Translations under genes and position numbers: made by a program
In this document: in pieces, positions 36,457-45,487 of the stretch
How the letters are laid out: each line of letters begins with the position of its first letter
How positions within the stretch are numbered: the stretch's first letter is position 1
Notes under the pieces: generated by a model
The model's database searches: none
Seen by the model: only the letters and a program-made list of their open reading frames with translations
Told to the model about the DNA's origin: nothing
Assembly: GCF_002216775.1 (NCBI RefSeq)
Contig: NZ_CP022315.1
Location: 2,108,001 to 2,172,000 of the forward strand
Origin: Virgibacillus phasianinus
GTDB taxonomy: Bacteria > Bacillota > Bacilli > Bacillales > Amphibacillaceae
DNA: 64,000 nucleotides
Direction: 5' to 3'

Positions 36457-38115
36457 ATGGCAGTTAAAAAGGTAACGATCATTGCAATTCAAGAAAAATA
36501 CTTGGATACCATTACCAAGCAAGTAAAAGAAATAATTGGTGACAACGTAATAATTCAATCAGTAACAGTTAAGGATTTGCAGTGTCATACCGTTTCAGAC
36601 GGTGCCATCGTGGTTATTTCAAATAGCCAGATTAAAGGGCTAGTAACGCAGCTTATACCTAGGGATTGTCCAATCATTATTGCGAAACGTGATATCAACT
36701 ATACGAATTCAAAGGAATTGGTCAGCCTGCCACCAGGTCAGGAGATTCTGGTGGTAAATGACAACGTGTCAAATGCGAATGAAACTGTTGAATCGCTTCG
36801 TGAAACGGTATTCGAACACAATTATCACGCTTATATACCGGAAGATTCAATCCCGGAAACCATAGATTATATTGTGACACCAGGTGAACGTCATCTTTTG
36901 CCGCAAGGGTTATCTAATGTTATTGATATAGGTTCCAGGCTTTTGGATATTAGCACGTTTGAGGAAATTATCAACCTGCTCGAAATGGATTATTCGAAGT
37001 CCCAGATTATTAGACGCTATTTTAAGGCATGTGTATCACTATCAGGGAACGACAATTACGATTCACATGCAAAAGATATCCGTCATATTGCGCAATACCA
37101 TTTCAAGGATATTATTTCGGAAAGTCAATCCATGAAAGAAGCGGTTGAACTTGCCAAACAGTATTCACTTGCGCATGATGCAAGATATATCCATATTGGG
37201 GGTGAGCAGGGCACTGGAAAAAATATGTTTGCCCAGGCTATACATAACTTTTCCAGAAAATCAGATCAACCTTTCGTTTCGGTTAATTGTGCTTCAAAAG
37301 ATAGTGACGAAATCGAGCTAATATTGTTCGGTGCAGCAAATCAGGATGATGTGTTTCAACTTGCCGGAAATGGAACTGTTTGTATCGAGGAAGTTGAAGA
37401 GCTTCCACTAGACATTCAGGGAAGACTGTTTCAACTGTTTAATGCTAAAGACTTTTCACAAATTGTGATCACTACAAGCACACAAAATTGCCAGGAACTT
37501 GTTGAAAAAGATTTGTTCAATCGCGATCTCTTTAACCTATTTAATAAAAACGCGCTTAACGTTCCCGCTTTATCGGAACGAATGGAAGACCTTTTACCGT
37601 TAATTAATAATATCAAGCAGCGGATTAAGCGAAATGATATTACGTTCACATCTAAAGTCATTGAATTTTTCAAGGACTACAGTTGGGCAGGAAATGTGAA
37701 GGAGCTCTATAATGTTATCACGTATTTATCCTTGTTAGAAGAAGATCCGATCGGGATGGAATTCTTGCCGTTCCACCTTCGTGCAAGGGCTGATGAGCAG
37801 AAGTTTAAAAATATAGAAGTGAATAAAAGTATTATTTCTAAAATAGAAAAACGCGGATTTTTAGATGAAAGTATCAAGATATTAAGCGCTTTTTATGAAG
37901 GAAAAAAAGAATATATTTCCTATGGCAGAAATGCATTAAAAAAGCAGCTCGAGGAAAAAGGATTAACCCTTACTGAACAGCAACTGCGTATGAGGCTGGA
38001 AGTACTTCAGGAACTAGGATTAACGATTGTCAGACAAGGCAGAGCAGGGTCAACAATATCACGTAAGGGTGAAGCATTTATAGAGGATTATTTTACTAGC
38101 ATTATTAATAAATGA
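36457..38115 (+). CDS. PrpR_N-like / degenerate AAA+ (sigma-54-activator-like) regulator lacking GAFTGA
   Basis: 552 residues. N-terminal about 1-190 resembles the PrpR_N sensory fold. The middle (about 220-440) is an AAA+ domain of bacterial enhancer-binding-protein type: altered Walker A GGEQGTGKNMFAQAIHNFSR, Walker B-like TVCIEEVEELPLDIQGRLFQLF, and SWAGNVKELYNVITYL in place of the usual WPGNVREL. The GAFTGA loop that touches sigma-54 is absent; the sequence runs ELILFGAANQDDVFQLAGNG. The C-terminus (about 480-552) looks like a winged helix rather than a Fis-type HTH. It probably regulates this locus without sigma-54 (inference). It starts 12 bp after the asparaginase stop and overlaps the next frame. 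Confidence 0.8.
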   Translation: MAVKKVTIIAIQEKYLDTITKQVKEIIGDNVIIQSVTVKDLQCHTVSDGAIVVISNSQIKGLVTQLIPRDCPIIIAKRDINYTNSKELVSLPPGQEILVVNDNVSNANETVESLRETVFEHNYHAYIPEDSIPETIDYIVTPGERHLLPQGLSNVIDIGSRLLDISTFEEIINLLEMDYSKSQIIRRYFKACVSLSGNDNYDSHAKDIRHIAQYHFKDIISESQSMKEAVELAKQYSLAHDARYIHIGGEQGTGKNMFAQAIHNFSRKSDQPFVSVNCASKDSDEIELILFGAANQDDVFQLAGNGTVCIEEVEELPLDIQGRLFQLFNAKDFSQIVITTSTQNCQELVEKDLFNRDLFNLFNKNALNVPALSERMEDLLPLINNIKQRIKRNDITFTSKVIEFFKDYSWAGNVKELYNVITYLSLLEEDPIGMEFLPFHLRARADEQKFKNIEVNKSIISKIEKRGFLDESIKILSAFYEGKKEYISYGRNALKKQLEEKGLTLTEQQLRMRLEVLQELGLTIVRQGRAGSTISRKGEAFIEDYFTSIINK

Positions 38116-38135
38116 AGAAAGGTGGAAATCATTTT

Positions 38136-39809
38136 ATGAAAGAAGCGAAGTTTTCGTTATTAATAGCATTGGGTCTTTTGCTATGTGTGATTATGTCTGC
38201 TTGTTCTAGTGACAGTGGAGGTGAAAAACAAGCAGAAGGCAGTAATGACAAGGATGCAGACGTGAAGCAAGAATTAAATTTGATTAGCAGTGATACGATC
38301 CCAACCATGGATCCGCATATGGGAACCGATGTAGTTTCATTTCAATTTATCGGCGCTAGTAAAGAAGGACTGTACCGCCTTGGTGAAAATCTGGAATTAA
38401 AGCCAGGCATTGCAAAGGATCATAAGGTAAGTGAAGATGGTCTGACATGGACATTCAATCTGCGTGACGATGCAAAGTGGTCAAATGGGGATCCTGTCAC
38501 TGCACATGATTTCGTATACGCCTGGAGAAGGGCAGTGAATCCCAAAACAGGTTCTGAATATGGTCCATATTTAATGGGTGGCGTGGTCAAAAATGCAACA
38601 GCAATCAATAAAGGTGATGAGCCAGTAGAATCATTAGGTGTTAAGGCCAAGGGAGATTATACATTAGTTGTTACCCTTGAAAAGTCTACTCCATATTTTG
38701 AATCGTTAACAACCCGCAGTACATTCATGCCATTGAATCAGAAGTTTGTAGAAAAACAAGGAGACAAATTTGCGACAAGCACAGACACAATGCTATTTAA
38801 CGGCCCGTTCATGTTAACGGATTGGAAGAGTACTTCAAGTTCCTGGAATTTGGAAAAGAACCCGGATTATTGGGATGCAGAAACAGTTAAGCTGGAAAAG
38901 ATGACCTATGATGTGGTCAAAGATCCGCAGGCTGGAGTGGATTTATTTGAAAAGGGTGAAGTGAACCGCACTGATTTAACTGCTGATTTAGTTGATAAAT
39001 ATTCTTCGCATGACGCATTTACGGTTACACCGGAGACAGCGTTATATTATTTGAAGTTTAACCAAACCACTTCTGATGCACTAGCGAATGCAAATATTCG
39101 GAAGGCATTAAGCAAAGCGATTAATAAACAAGCTTTAGTTGACGAACTATTAAACGATGGATCCGTGGTTTCAAATGGCTTTGTTCCACAGGACTTCTCC
39201 AAACACCCAGAAACAGGAGAAGGCTTCCGTGAGATCAACGGAGACCTTGTCACCTATGATCCGGAGGCAGCAAAGGAATTATGGGACAAAGGATTAAAAG
39301 AAATTGGCAAGGAAAAGGTTGAACTGGAATTCTTGGGCAGCGATGGTGAAGTAAGTAAGATAACCGATGAATATATCGCAAATCAACTGGAAACAAATCT
39401 TCCTGGCTTGGATATCACATTAAAGCTCGTTCCGTTTGAGCAACGTCTTGAATTAGATGCCAGTATGGATTATCAAATAGAGCTTGCCGGATGGGGACCT
39501 TCCTATTTGGACAACTATACATGGATGGATCTCTGGTTAACAGACGGTGAAAACAACAAGATGGGGTATTCCAATAAAACCTACGATAAGCTGGTGAAAA
39601 GTACTGTAGATGAATTGGCACTTGAACCGGTAAAACGTTTTGAAGCGTTCCTGGAGGCTGAAAAGATATTGGCTGAAGACGCACCCGTTGCCCCATTGTA
39701 CCAAAGCGGCCGGACACAATTGATCTCGCCAAAAATTGAAGGTGTCATTGATCGGCCGTTTGGACCTAAGTACGAATACAAATGGGCACATGTTGTACCG
39801 ACAGAATAA
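38136..39809 (+). CDS. OppA/DppA-type oligopeptide-binding lipoprotein
   Basis: About 557 residues with a lipoprotein signal (hydrophobic run, lipobox MSAC) and an SBP_bac_5 fold: LTWTFNLRDDAKWSNGDPVTAHDFVYAWRRAVNPKTGSEYG is the family signature. It binds peptides outside the cell. No permease or ATPase genes accompany it, so it probably feeds an Opp/Dpp system elsewhere. ATG 38136 fits the ribosome binding site GAAAGGTGG and aligns with the start of its paralogue at 63515. The ATG at 38112 overlaps the regulator stop. Its closeness to the paralogue suggests module duplication. Confidence 0.88.
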   Translation: MKEAKFSLLIALGLLLCVIMSACSSDSGGEKQAEGSNDKDADVKQELNLISSDTIPTMDPHMGTDVVSFQFIGASKEGLYRLGENLELKPGIAKDHKVSEDGLTWTFNLRDDAKWSNGDPVTAHDFVYAWRRAVNPKTGSEYGPYLMGGVVKNATAINKGDEPVESLGVKAKGDYTLVVTLEKSTPYFESLTTRSTFMPLNQKFVEKQGDKFATSTDTMLFNGPFMLTDWKSTSSSWNLEKNPDYWDAETVKLEKMTYDVVKDPQAGVDLFEKGEVNRTDLTADLVDKYSSHDAFTVTPETALYYLKFNQTTSDALANANIRKALSKAINKQALVDELLNDGSVVSNGFVPQDFSKHPETGEGFREINGDLVTYDPEAAKELWDKGLKEIGKEKVELEFLGSDGEVSKITDEYIANQLETNLPGLDITLKLVPFEQRLELDASMDYQIELAGWGPSYLDNYTWMDLWLTDGENNKMGYSNKTYDKLVKSTVDELALEPVKRFEAFLEAEKILAEDAPVAPLYQSGRTQLISPKIEGVIDRPFGPKYEYKWAHVVPTE

Positions 39810-39924
39810 TTAGTATGATAGAGAGGGAACTAGATTATATGGTCTAGTTCCCATTTTAAAGATGATTTAATTACAATTGAAAGTGGAAGGATATATATAT
39901 CCTAGTAATAAAAGGAGAATGCCT

Positions 39925-40539
39925 ATGCCAACTAAAGAAGCGCATACCTTTAATCCAGTGGATCTTGAAACACAGCAAATGTATAAACTAATCATCGGTT
40001 CTGTTGTTCCTCGTCCAATTGCCTGGGTTTCTACAAAAAGCAAGGAGGCGATATTAAATCTTGCGCCATTTAGCTTTTTTACGGTGGCCTCAAGACAACC
40101 ACCAACGCTTGCTGTGTCAATAGGTCAAGGTGTTGAAGGAAGAAAAGGAACCGTTAAAGATACATTAACGAACATTCGTGATACGAAAGAATTTGTTGTG
40201 AACGTGGTACCGGAAGCGCTAGCCAATCAGATGTTCGAATCATCAATGCATGTAGATGCGAATACCAACGAATTTTCACTGGCAGGTTTAACACCAGAAC
40301 CTTCCGGGACCATTAGCGTGCCATCTGTAAAGGAATCACCAATTGCATTTGAATGTAAACTGGATAGAATCATTGAGGTAGGTACGGACCATATGGTGCT
40401 AGGTCAAATCCAGTGTGCGAGTATTGATGAATCCGCCTATCTCGGTAATTTTAAAGTAGATATTGAAAATTGGAAGCCGCTAGCCCGGCTTGCGGGAGAT
40501 TATGCATCACTTTCCCCGTCATTTAAACTACCAAAATAG
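39925..40539 (+). CDS. Flavin-reductase-like domain protein (FMN-binding split barrel)
   Basis: 204 residues with the flavin-reductase-like fold: MYKLIIGSVVPRPIAWVSTKS, NLAPFSFFTVASRQPPTLAVSIG, and TKEFVVNVVPEALANQM. Members bind FMN and either reduce flavin or protect small molecules; the substrate is unknown. AAAGGAG at 6-7 nt supports ATG 39925 over the upstream in-frame codon at 39877. Separated by 115 bp from the OppA-like gene and closed by a terminator, it may belong to the asparaginase module or be independent. Confidence 0.83.
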   Translation: MPTKEAHTFNPVDLETQQMYKLIIGSVVPRPIAWVSTKSKEAILNLAPFSFFTVASRQPPTLAVSIGQGVEGRKGTVKDTLTNIRDTKEFVVNVVPEALANQMFESSMHVDANTNEFSLAGLTPEPSGTISVPSVKESPIAFECKLDRIIEVGTDHMVLGQIQCASIDESAYLGNFKVDIENWKPLARLAGDYASLSPSFKLPK

Positions 40540-40548
40540 ATAAACTAA

Positions 40549-40587
40549 AAAAATCACCGGCGTGGTAACCTATGCCGGTGATTTTTA
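40549..40587. terminator. Bidirectional terminator between the flavin-reductase-like gene and pepQ
   Basis: AAATCACCGGC / GCCGGTGATTT stem with a 12-nt loop, T5 on the plus side and A-run on the other. Confidence 0.85.
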
Positions 40588-40603
40588 ACTCCATATTTAG
40601 ATC

Positions 40604-41716
40604 CTATTTTCCGATAACCTGCAGTTCTTTTGGAAATGATGTCAGTACTTCCACATTTCCTTCATCGTTTAAGTAAACATCATCTTCAATTCGTACTCCA
40701 CCATATTCGGGGATGTAGATGCCAGGTTCGATTGTAAACAGCAATCCTGGTTCAGCAATTTGTTCATTATTTTCATGGATGGAAGGTTCCTCATGAACCT
40801 CGATGCCTAGTCCATGGCCAACACGATTATTAAAGTATTCGCCATATCCTTTCTCGTCAATTACGTTTCTTGCTTCAATATCAAACGTTTTAACAGGGAT
40901 ACCGGATTTAATGGCATTTATTCCAGCATTATTGGATTGTAAAACGATATTATATATTTCCTTTTGTTTGTCAGAAGCTTCGCCAATAATAAATGTACGT
41001 GTAATATCGGAACAGTACCCATCCTTAATAACCCCAAAATCAATTAATAAGAAGTCACCTTTTTTAAATGTCCGATTGCCAGGGGTGCCGTGTGGAAGGG
41101 CAGCTTTTTCACCTGATAATACAATTGTTGAGAAAGAAGGGCCATCTGCACCAAATTTCCGCATTAGATATTCCAATTCGGCGGTTAATTCCAGCTCACT
41201 CATACCAACTTCTACCTTTTTTATGCCTTCTGCCAATACTTTTTCAATGATATCAATGGCCGTCCGTACAGATTCCACTTCACTGCCCGACTTTTTCATT
41301 CGCTGGGTATTAATAAATGGTTGAACATCAACATAAGAGGCGTGAGCGTAGGCACTTCGTAGGTTATGATAATCAAATATATTAACGGCCTTCATTTCTA
41401 GCCCGAAATTCCCTACATGTTCACCTAACTCAAGTTTAAGTTTTGCGAACGGGTTTTCCTCATCGGAAACTGGAATAATCCGTCTAACAGAGGATTCATT
41501 TGAAGCACTTTCCTCATCCAAAGCCGGGACAAACAATGAAATATTGTTTGAACGATTATCCACTACTAAGGCCATAAAACGCTCATGCGGCTCACAATTA
41601 AAACCGGTATAATAAAATACATTTGCCGGTGATGTAACCATCGCCACTTCAATATTTTCCTGCTCTAAATAACTCTGTAGTACTTGCAATCTATCTTCAT
41701 ATTCTTTATTCAACAT
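40604..41716 (-). CDS. Xaa-Pro dipeptidase/aminopeptidase (M24B)
   Basis: 370 residues: creatinase-like N-terminal domain (about 1-130) and a pita-bread metallopeptidase domain. The five metal ligands are visible in LLIDFGVIKDGYCSDITRTF (two Asp), VGHGLGIEVHEEP (His), LFTIEPGIYIPEYGG (Glu) and VRIEDDVYL (Glu). It cleaves Xaa-Pro peptides in the cytosol. ATG 41716 has GGAGG at 5 nt; the in-frame TTG at 41728 lies in that site. It is encoded convergent to the asparaginase/OppA module, and a peptide-degradation role would complement it. Exact specificity (prolidase or aminopeptidase P) is open. Confidence 0.9.
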   Translation of the reverse strand: MLNKEYEDRLQVLQSYLEQENIEVAMVTSPANVFYYTGFNCEPHERFMALVVDNRSNNISLFVPALDEESASNESSVRRIIPVSDEENPFAKLKLELGEHVGNFGLEMKAVNIFDYHNLRSAYAHASYVDVQPFINTQRMKKSGSEVESVRTAIDIIEKVLAEGIKKVEVGMSELELTAELEYLMRKFGADGPSFSTIVLSGEKAALPHGTPGNRTFKKGDFLLIDFGVIKDGYCSDITRTFIIGEASDKQKEIYNIVLQSNNAGINAIKSGIPVKTFDIEARNVIDEKGYGEYFNNRVGHGLGIEVHEEPSIHENNEQIAEPGLLFTIEPGIYIPEYGGVRIEDDVYLNDEGNVEVLTSFPKELQVIGK

Positions 41717-41968
41717 ATAAACCTCCAATATTAAATCTACTCTACTATGATAAACCCTATTTCTTAAAAAATAAATTCATATGAAGGTTAACTGATTTGT
41801 AACGTATTCTATGAACATGAAAATATAGTTCATTGAAGAATCGAAAAGCAATAAAATATAAAGAATATGCAAGAAAACAGGAGATAAGTAAGGAAATAAA
41901 AGGAATTTTAGCAGTATTCTGGAGTTTACAATGTAAGGGCCTTCATTTATGTTGTATTCAATGTTTGA

Positions 41969-41989
41969 TTAGTAAGTAAACTTTACTAA
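41969..41989. promoter_or_regulatory. Inverted repeat, candidate ROK-repressor operator
   Basis: TTAGTAA and TTACTAA are perfect 7-bp arms around a 7-bp centre, 37 bp before the ROK regulator start. Size and position fit ROK (XylR/NagC) operators. The rest of 41717-41968 is AT-rich with no gene. Confidence 0.6.
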
Positions 41990-42025
41990 CCTAAATGCAT
42001 AAATATAATTTAAGGGGCTTGTTCA

Positions 42026-43189
42026 ATGCAGAAGGGAAATGCTGCTTACATAAAAAAAATGAACCTGAAGCTGATACTGAAGTGCGTTATGAATGAACAT
42101 TGTACAACACGTGCCAACATTTCTAAAAAGTTAGCACTTAGTAAACCTACAGTTTCCGCACTTGTTGATCAGCTTTTGGATGAGGATTGGATCTATGAAA
42201 CCGGAGATGGTGAAGCATCTATAAATGGGGGAAGAAAGCCCGTAAATTTAATGTTCAATCCCGAAAAAGGTTACATTATTGGAATAGATATTGGCGGCAC
42301 GAGCGTAGCATCGGGAATTACAGATTTAAACGGGAAGGTTTGTGCTTATCGTGATTTTCCCACTCAAGTGAATTTAGAACATGAATTATTTAAGGGGATT
42401 AAACAAAGTGTAGAGTCTATGAAACAAGAACTTGGAATTGATGAAGCAAAAATTTTGGGGGTGGGAGTGGGCGTTCCAGGAATAACAAACGTTAAGGAAG
42501 GTACGGTCAAGGAAGCACCAGCGTTAAAGTGGAAAGACTTTCCGATACGTGAAAGATTAAAAGAAGTTTTCGATTTGCCCATATACATCGATAACGATGT
42601 AAACATAAGTGCATTGGGTGAACATTGGAAAGGTGTTGGTAGAAATAGAAAGAATTTAATCTATATTGCTATTGGCACAGGAATTGGCAGCGGTATTATG
42701 ATAAACGGAAAATTATACCGCGGCAGTAATTATAGTGCCGGGGAAATTGGTTATCTGGTAACCGATCGAATGCATGCCAAGAATTATCACCCAGTGTATG
42801 CAGGGTATGGGTTTCTGGAGAGTGTAGCTAGTGGCTCATCGATTGGCAAGCAATTATCGGAACGACTGGGAAGAACTGTTTCTGCAAAAGAGGCCTTTAG
42901 TTTGTATCAAAAAAAAGAATTAACTGCGCTAGAAGTAATTGATTTTGCAATTGAAAATTTGTCGCTGGGTATTGCGAATTACGTTTCACTTTTTGATCCT
43001 GAACTAATTATTTTAGGGGGTGGTGTCAGCGGATCCTATCACATAATCCGTCAGAAAATGGCGGTCATCATGAAACGGTATACACCAAGAGAATGTGAAG
43101 TTGTACTAACAACATTTGGTAAGGAAGCAGGTATTGTAGGGGCAGTAGCATTATTTTTAAAAGAGTTTGATACATTAATTGATATTTAA
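42026..43189 (+). CDS. ROK-family transcriptional repressor (NagC/XylR type)
   Basis: 387 residues: N-terminal winged HTH (TTRANISKKLALSKPTVSALVDQLLDEDWI), then a sugar-kinase-like ROK domain with IGIDIGGTSVASGI, DNDVNISALGEHW and IAIGTGIGSGIMING. The cysteine zinc motif usual in ROK repressors is missing; the equivalent segment reads GEIGYLVTDRMHAKNYHPVYAGYG. It leads the FbpABC-type importer and lyase genes and has an inverted repeat just upstream, so it probably represses itself and that operon. The ligand is unknown: the family senses sugars, but the operon enzymes do not look sugar-specific. AAGGGG precedes the ATG. Confidence 0.87.
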   Translation: MQKGNAAYIKKMNLKLILKCVMNEHCTTRANISKKLALSKPTVSALVDQLLDEDWIYETGDGEASINGGRKPVNLMFNPEKGYIIGIDIGGTSVASGITDLNGKVCAYRDFPTQVNLEHELFKGIKQSVESMKQELGIDEAKILGVGVGVPGITNVKEGTVKEAPALKWKDFPIRERLKEVFDLPIYIDNDVNISALGEHWKGVGRNRKNLIYIAIGTGIGSGIMINGKLYRGSNYSAGEIGYLVTDRMHAKNYHPVYAGYGFLESVASGSSIGKQLSERLGRTVSAKEAFSLYQKKELTALEVIDFAIENLSLGIANYVSLFDPELIILGGGVSGSYHIIRQKMAVIMKRYTPRECEVVLTTFGKEAGIVGAVALFLKEFDTLIDI

Positions 43190-43209
43190 AACAAGGGGGT
43201 AACTGGTTT

Positions 43210-44322
43210 ATGAGTTTATTTAAAAGATCATGGGTATTTTCTGTATTACTAGTTGCATTGATAAGTATTGTCCTATCTGGGTGTATGGCGGGTGGATCCA
43301 GTGAAGAAGGAAGCAAAAGCAGTGATGGAGGGTCAGGCTCCGATTCAGGTAAAGGTTTGGAAGAAAAAGTGGTTGTATATTCTCCGCATGGTAAAGACAT
43401 TTTAAGTGAATTTGAAAAACAATTTGAAGCTGAATACGATGTCGACATGGAATTCCTGGATATGGGTTCTCAAGAAATATTAGACCGTGTCCGTTCCGAG
43501 AAAAATAACACACAAGCAGATGTTTGGTGGGGAGCTCCTCAAGTGAACTTTGACCAGGCAAAAGATGATGGTTTACTTGCGGAATATAAGCCATCTTATG
43601 CAGATGCTTTAGATGATATGTACCATGATGAAGACTGGATGTGGTCAGGAACATCTATTACTCCGGAAGTAATTCTTTATAATACAAAGGAAATTTCAGC
43701 GGAAGAAGCACCGAAAGACTGGGATGATCTTCTGGATCCCAAATGGGAAGATGAGATTATCATTCGTTATCCACTAGCTTCAGGAACTATGCGCACAATC
43801 TATTCATCTATGATCTACCGCACTTATAAGGATACGCAAAGTCCTGAAGAAGGATATAAGTGGTTACAAAAGCTGGATGAAAACACGAAGGAATATTCTG
43901 CAAACCCTGAAATTATGTACAATCAGGTGGCAAAAGGTGTTGGGTCATTATCGGTTTGGAATATGCCGGATACAGTAATGCTCGCTGAAGAAAAAGGCTA
44001 TCCTTTTGACTATGTAATTCCTGAAAGCGGAACACCAGTGCTAACTGAAGGAATTGCGATTATTAAGGATGCCCCACATCCAAAAGCAGCAGAAGCATTT
44101 TATGAATTTGTAAATACGAAAGAGGCAGCAAAATTATTAGCTGAGAAATATTATCGAATTCCGACTCGTGAGGATGTAGAGGATTTACCAGAATGGATCA
44201 CTGAAACAGATATCAAACCAATGGAAATAGATTGGGCTTTATTCCAGGAGAAGTCCCCAAAATGGATGGAACATTGGGATAACAAAATTAAAAATACCGA
44301 AAAGGATAAAAGTGAGGAATAA
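43210..44322 (+). CDS. ABC importer binding lipoprotein (Fe3+/polyamine/phosphonate superfamily)
   Basis: 370 residues with lipoprotein signal (lipobox LSGC at about residue 20), a Ser/Gly-rich linker (GGSSEEGSKSSDGGSGSDSG), and a type 2 binding fold of the FbpA/PotD/AEP-binding group (VVVYSPHGKDILSEFEKQF, ADVWWGAPQVNFDQAKDDG, WSGTSITPEVILYNTKE, PKDWDDLLDPKWEDEI). No obvious ferric Tyr-Tyr pair, so iron cannot be asserted. Together with the ATPase and fused permease it makes a complete importer. AAGGGGG precedes the ATG, 20 bp after the repressor gene. Confidence 0.85.
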   Translation: MSLFKRSWVFSVLLVALISIVLSGCMAGGSSEEGSKSSDGGSGSDSGKGLEEKVVVYSPHGKDILSEFEKQFEAEYDVDMEFLDMGSQEILDRVRSEKNNTQADVWWGAPQVNFDQAKDDGLLAEYKPSYADALDDMYHDEDWMWSGTSITPEVILYNTKEISAEEAPKDWDDLLDPKWEDEIIIRYPLASGTMRTIYSSMIYRTYKDTQSPEEGYKWLQKLDENTKEYSANPEIMYNQVAKGVGSLSVWNMPDTVMLAEEKGYPFDYVIPESGTPVLTEGIAIIKDAPHPKAAEAFYEFVNTKEAAKLLAEKYYRIPTREDVEDLPEWITETDIKPMEIDWALFQEKSPKWMEHWDNKIKNTEKDKSEE

Positions 44323-44385
44323 AGATTTTCTGATACAGTAGGAAAGTTTAAACGAAATTATGTTCTAAAGAGGAGTTGTTGTTTC

Positions 44386-45480
44386 ATGTCAACAGTGAAC
44401 TTATCAACTATAACAAAGAGTTTTGGTAGTGTGACGGCAGTCAATGATCTAGATTTATTAATTGAAGAAGGCGAATTTTTTACATTTTTAGGTCCAAGTG
44501 GATGTGGTAAAACAACAACTCTTAGAATGATTGCCGGTTTCTATTACCCTACCAAAGGTAAAGTGAAATTTAATGAAAAAGATATGACGACTGTACCACC
44601 TGAAAAAAGGAATACGGGCATGGTTTTCCAGAACTATGCCCTTTTTCCTCATATGACTGTTTTTGAGAATGTCGCATTTGGGTTGAAAGTTAGAAAAATA
44701 AGTAAGACAGAAACTAAGAAACGAGTTGGTGATGTACTTAGGAAAGTACGCCTAGACCAGTATATCGATCGCCAGGTAAGTCAATTAAGTGGTGGGCAAC
44801 AACAGCGTGTTGCCTTAGCCAGAGCACTTGTAATCGAACCCGACATCTTACTTCTGGATGAACCTTTAAGTAATCTAGATGCTAGATTACGAGATGAAAT
44901 GCGTACGGAAATCTTGCGCCTACAACGTGAGTATGGAATTACAACCATTTATGTTACACATGATCAAGTGGAAGCTTTAACCATGAGTGATCGCATTGCA
45001 GTGTTCAATTTTGGTGTATGTCAACAGGTAGGTACGCCTACAGAAATATATAATAAGCCTGTGAATGATTTTGTCGCTGAATTTATAGGTGAGACAACAT
45101 TGCTGCCTATAACTTATGAAAAAACATTTGGGGAAAAACTGATTTTCCATTCTGACGGTTTAGGGGATTCCATTCACGTTAGTAATACGGAACTCAACAT
45201 TGCTGCCCACGAGGAAAACGATGATTTGATTATGTCTATCAGGCCGGAAGCAATCCAAATCGATAGCAATCATGGTGAAAATAATGTATTCAATGGCTAT
45301 GTATCACTGGTGCAATTTACCGGTGCATCTGTTCATACCTATATAAAAATTAATGAAGATATAACGATTAGAGCTACCGACTTAAATCGTGGTCCAAGTA
45401 CATATTTCAAAGAGGGTACGGAGGTTAGTGTGTATCTGCCAGAAGATCAAATTAGAGTGATCCCCAAGGCAAGGGAGTGA
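44386..45480 (+). CDS. ABC importer ATPase (FbpC/PotA type)
   Basis: 364 residues: Walker A GPSGCGKTT, Q-loop MVFQNYALFPHMTVFENV, signature LSGGQQQRVALARAL, Walker B ILLLDEPLSNLDA, H-loop TIYVTHDQVEALTMSDRIAV, and a C-terminal TOBE domain (about 280-360). It energises the adjacent fused permease. AAGAGGAG precedes the ATG. Gap to the permease is 7 bp. Confidence 0.94.
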   Translation: MSTVNLSTITKSFGSVTAVNDLDLLIEEGEFFTFLGPSGCGKTTTLRMIAGFYYPTKGKVKFNEKDMTTVPPEKRNTGMVFQNYALFPHMTVFENVAFGLKVRKISKTETKKRVGDVLRKVRLDQYIDRQVSQLSGGQQQRVALARALVIEPDILLLDEPLSNLDARLRDEMRTEILRLQREYGITTIYVTHDQVEALTMSDRIAVFNFGVCQQVGTPTEIYNKPVNDFVAEFIGETTLLPITYEKTFGEKLIFHSDGLGDSIHVSNTELNIAAHEENDDLIMSIRPEAIQIDSNHGENNVFNGYVSLVQFTGASVHTYIKINEDITIRATDLNRGPSTYFKEGTEVSVYLPEDQIRVIPKARE

Positions 45481-45487
45481 CAAACTT

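Noticed and set aside
42004-42009. TATAAT just before the ROK regulator as its -10 box
   Set aside because: It would start transcription inside or after the ribosome binding site, 17 bp before the ATG; the true promoter is probably further upstream.
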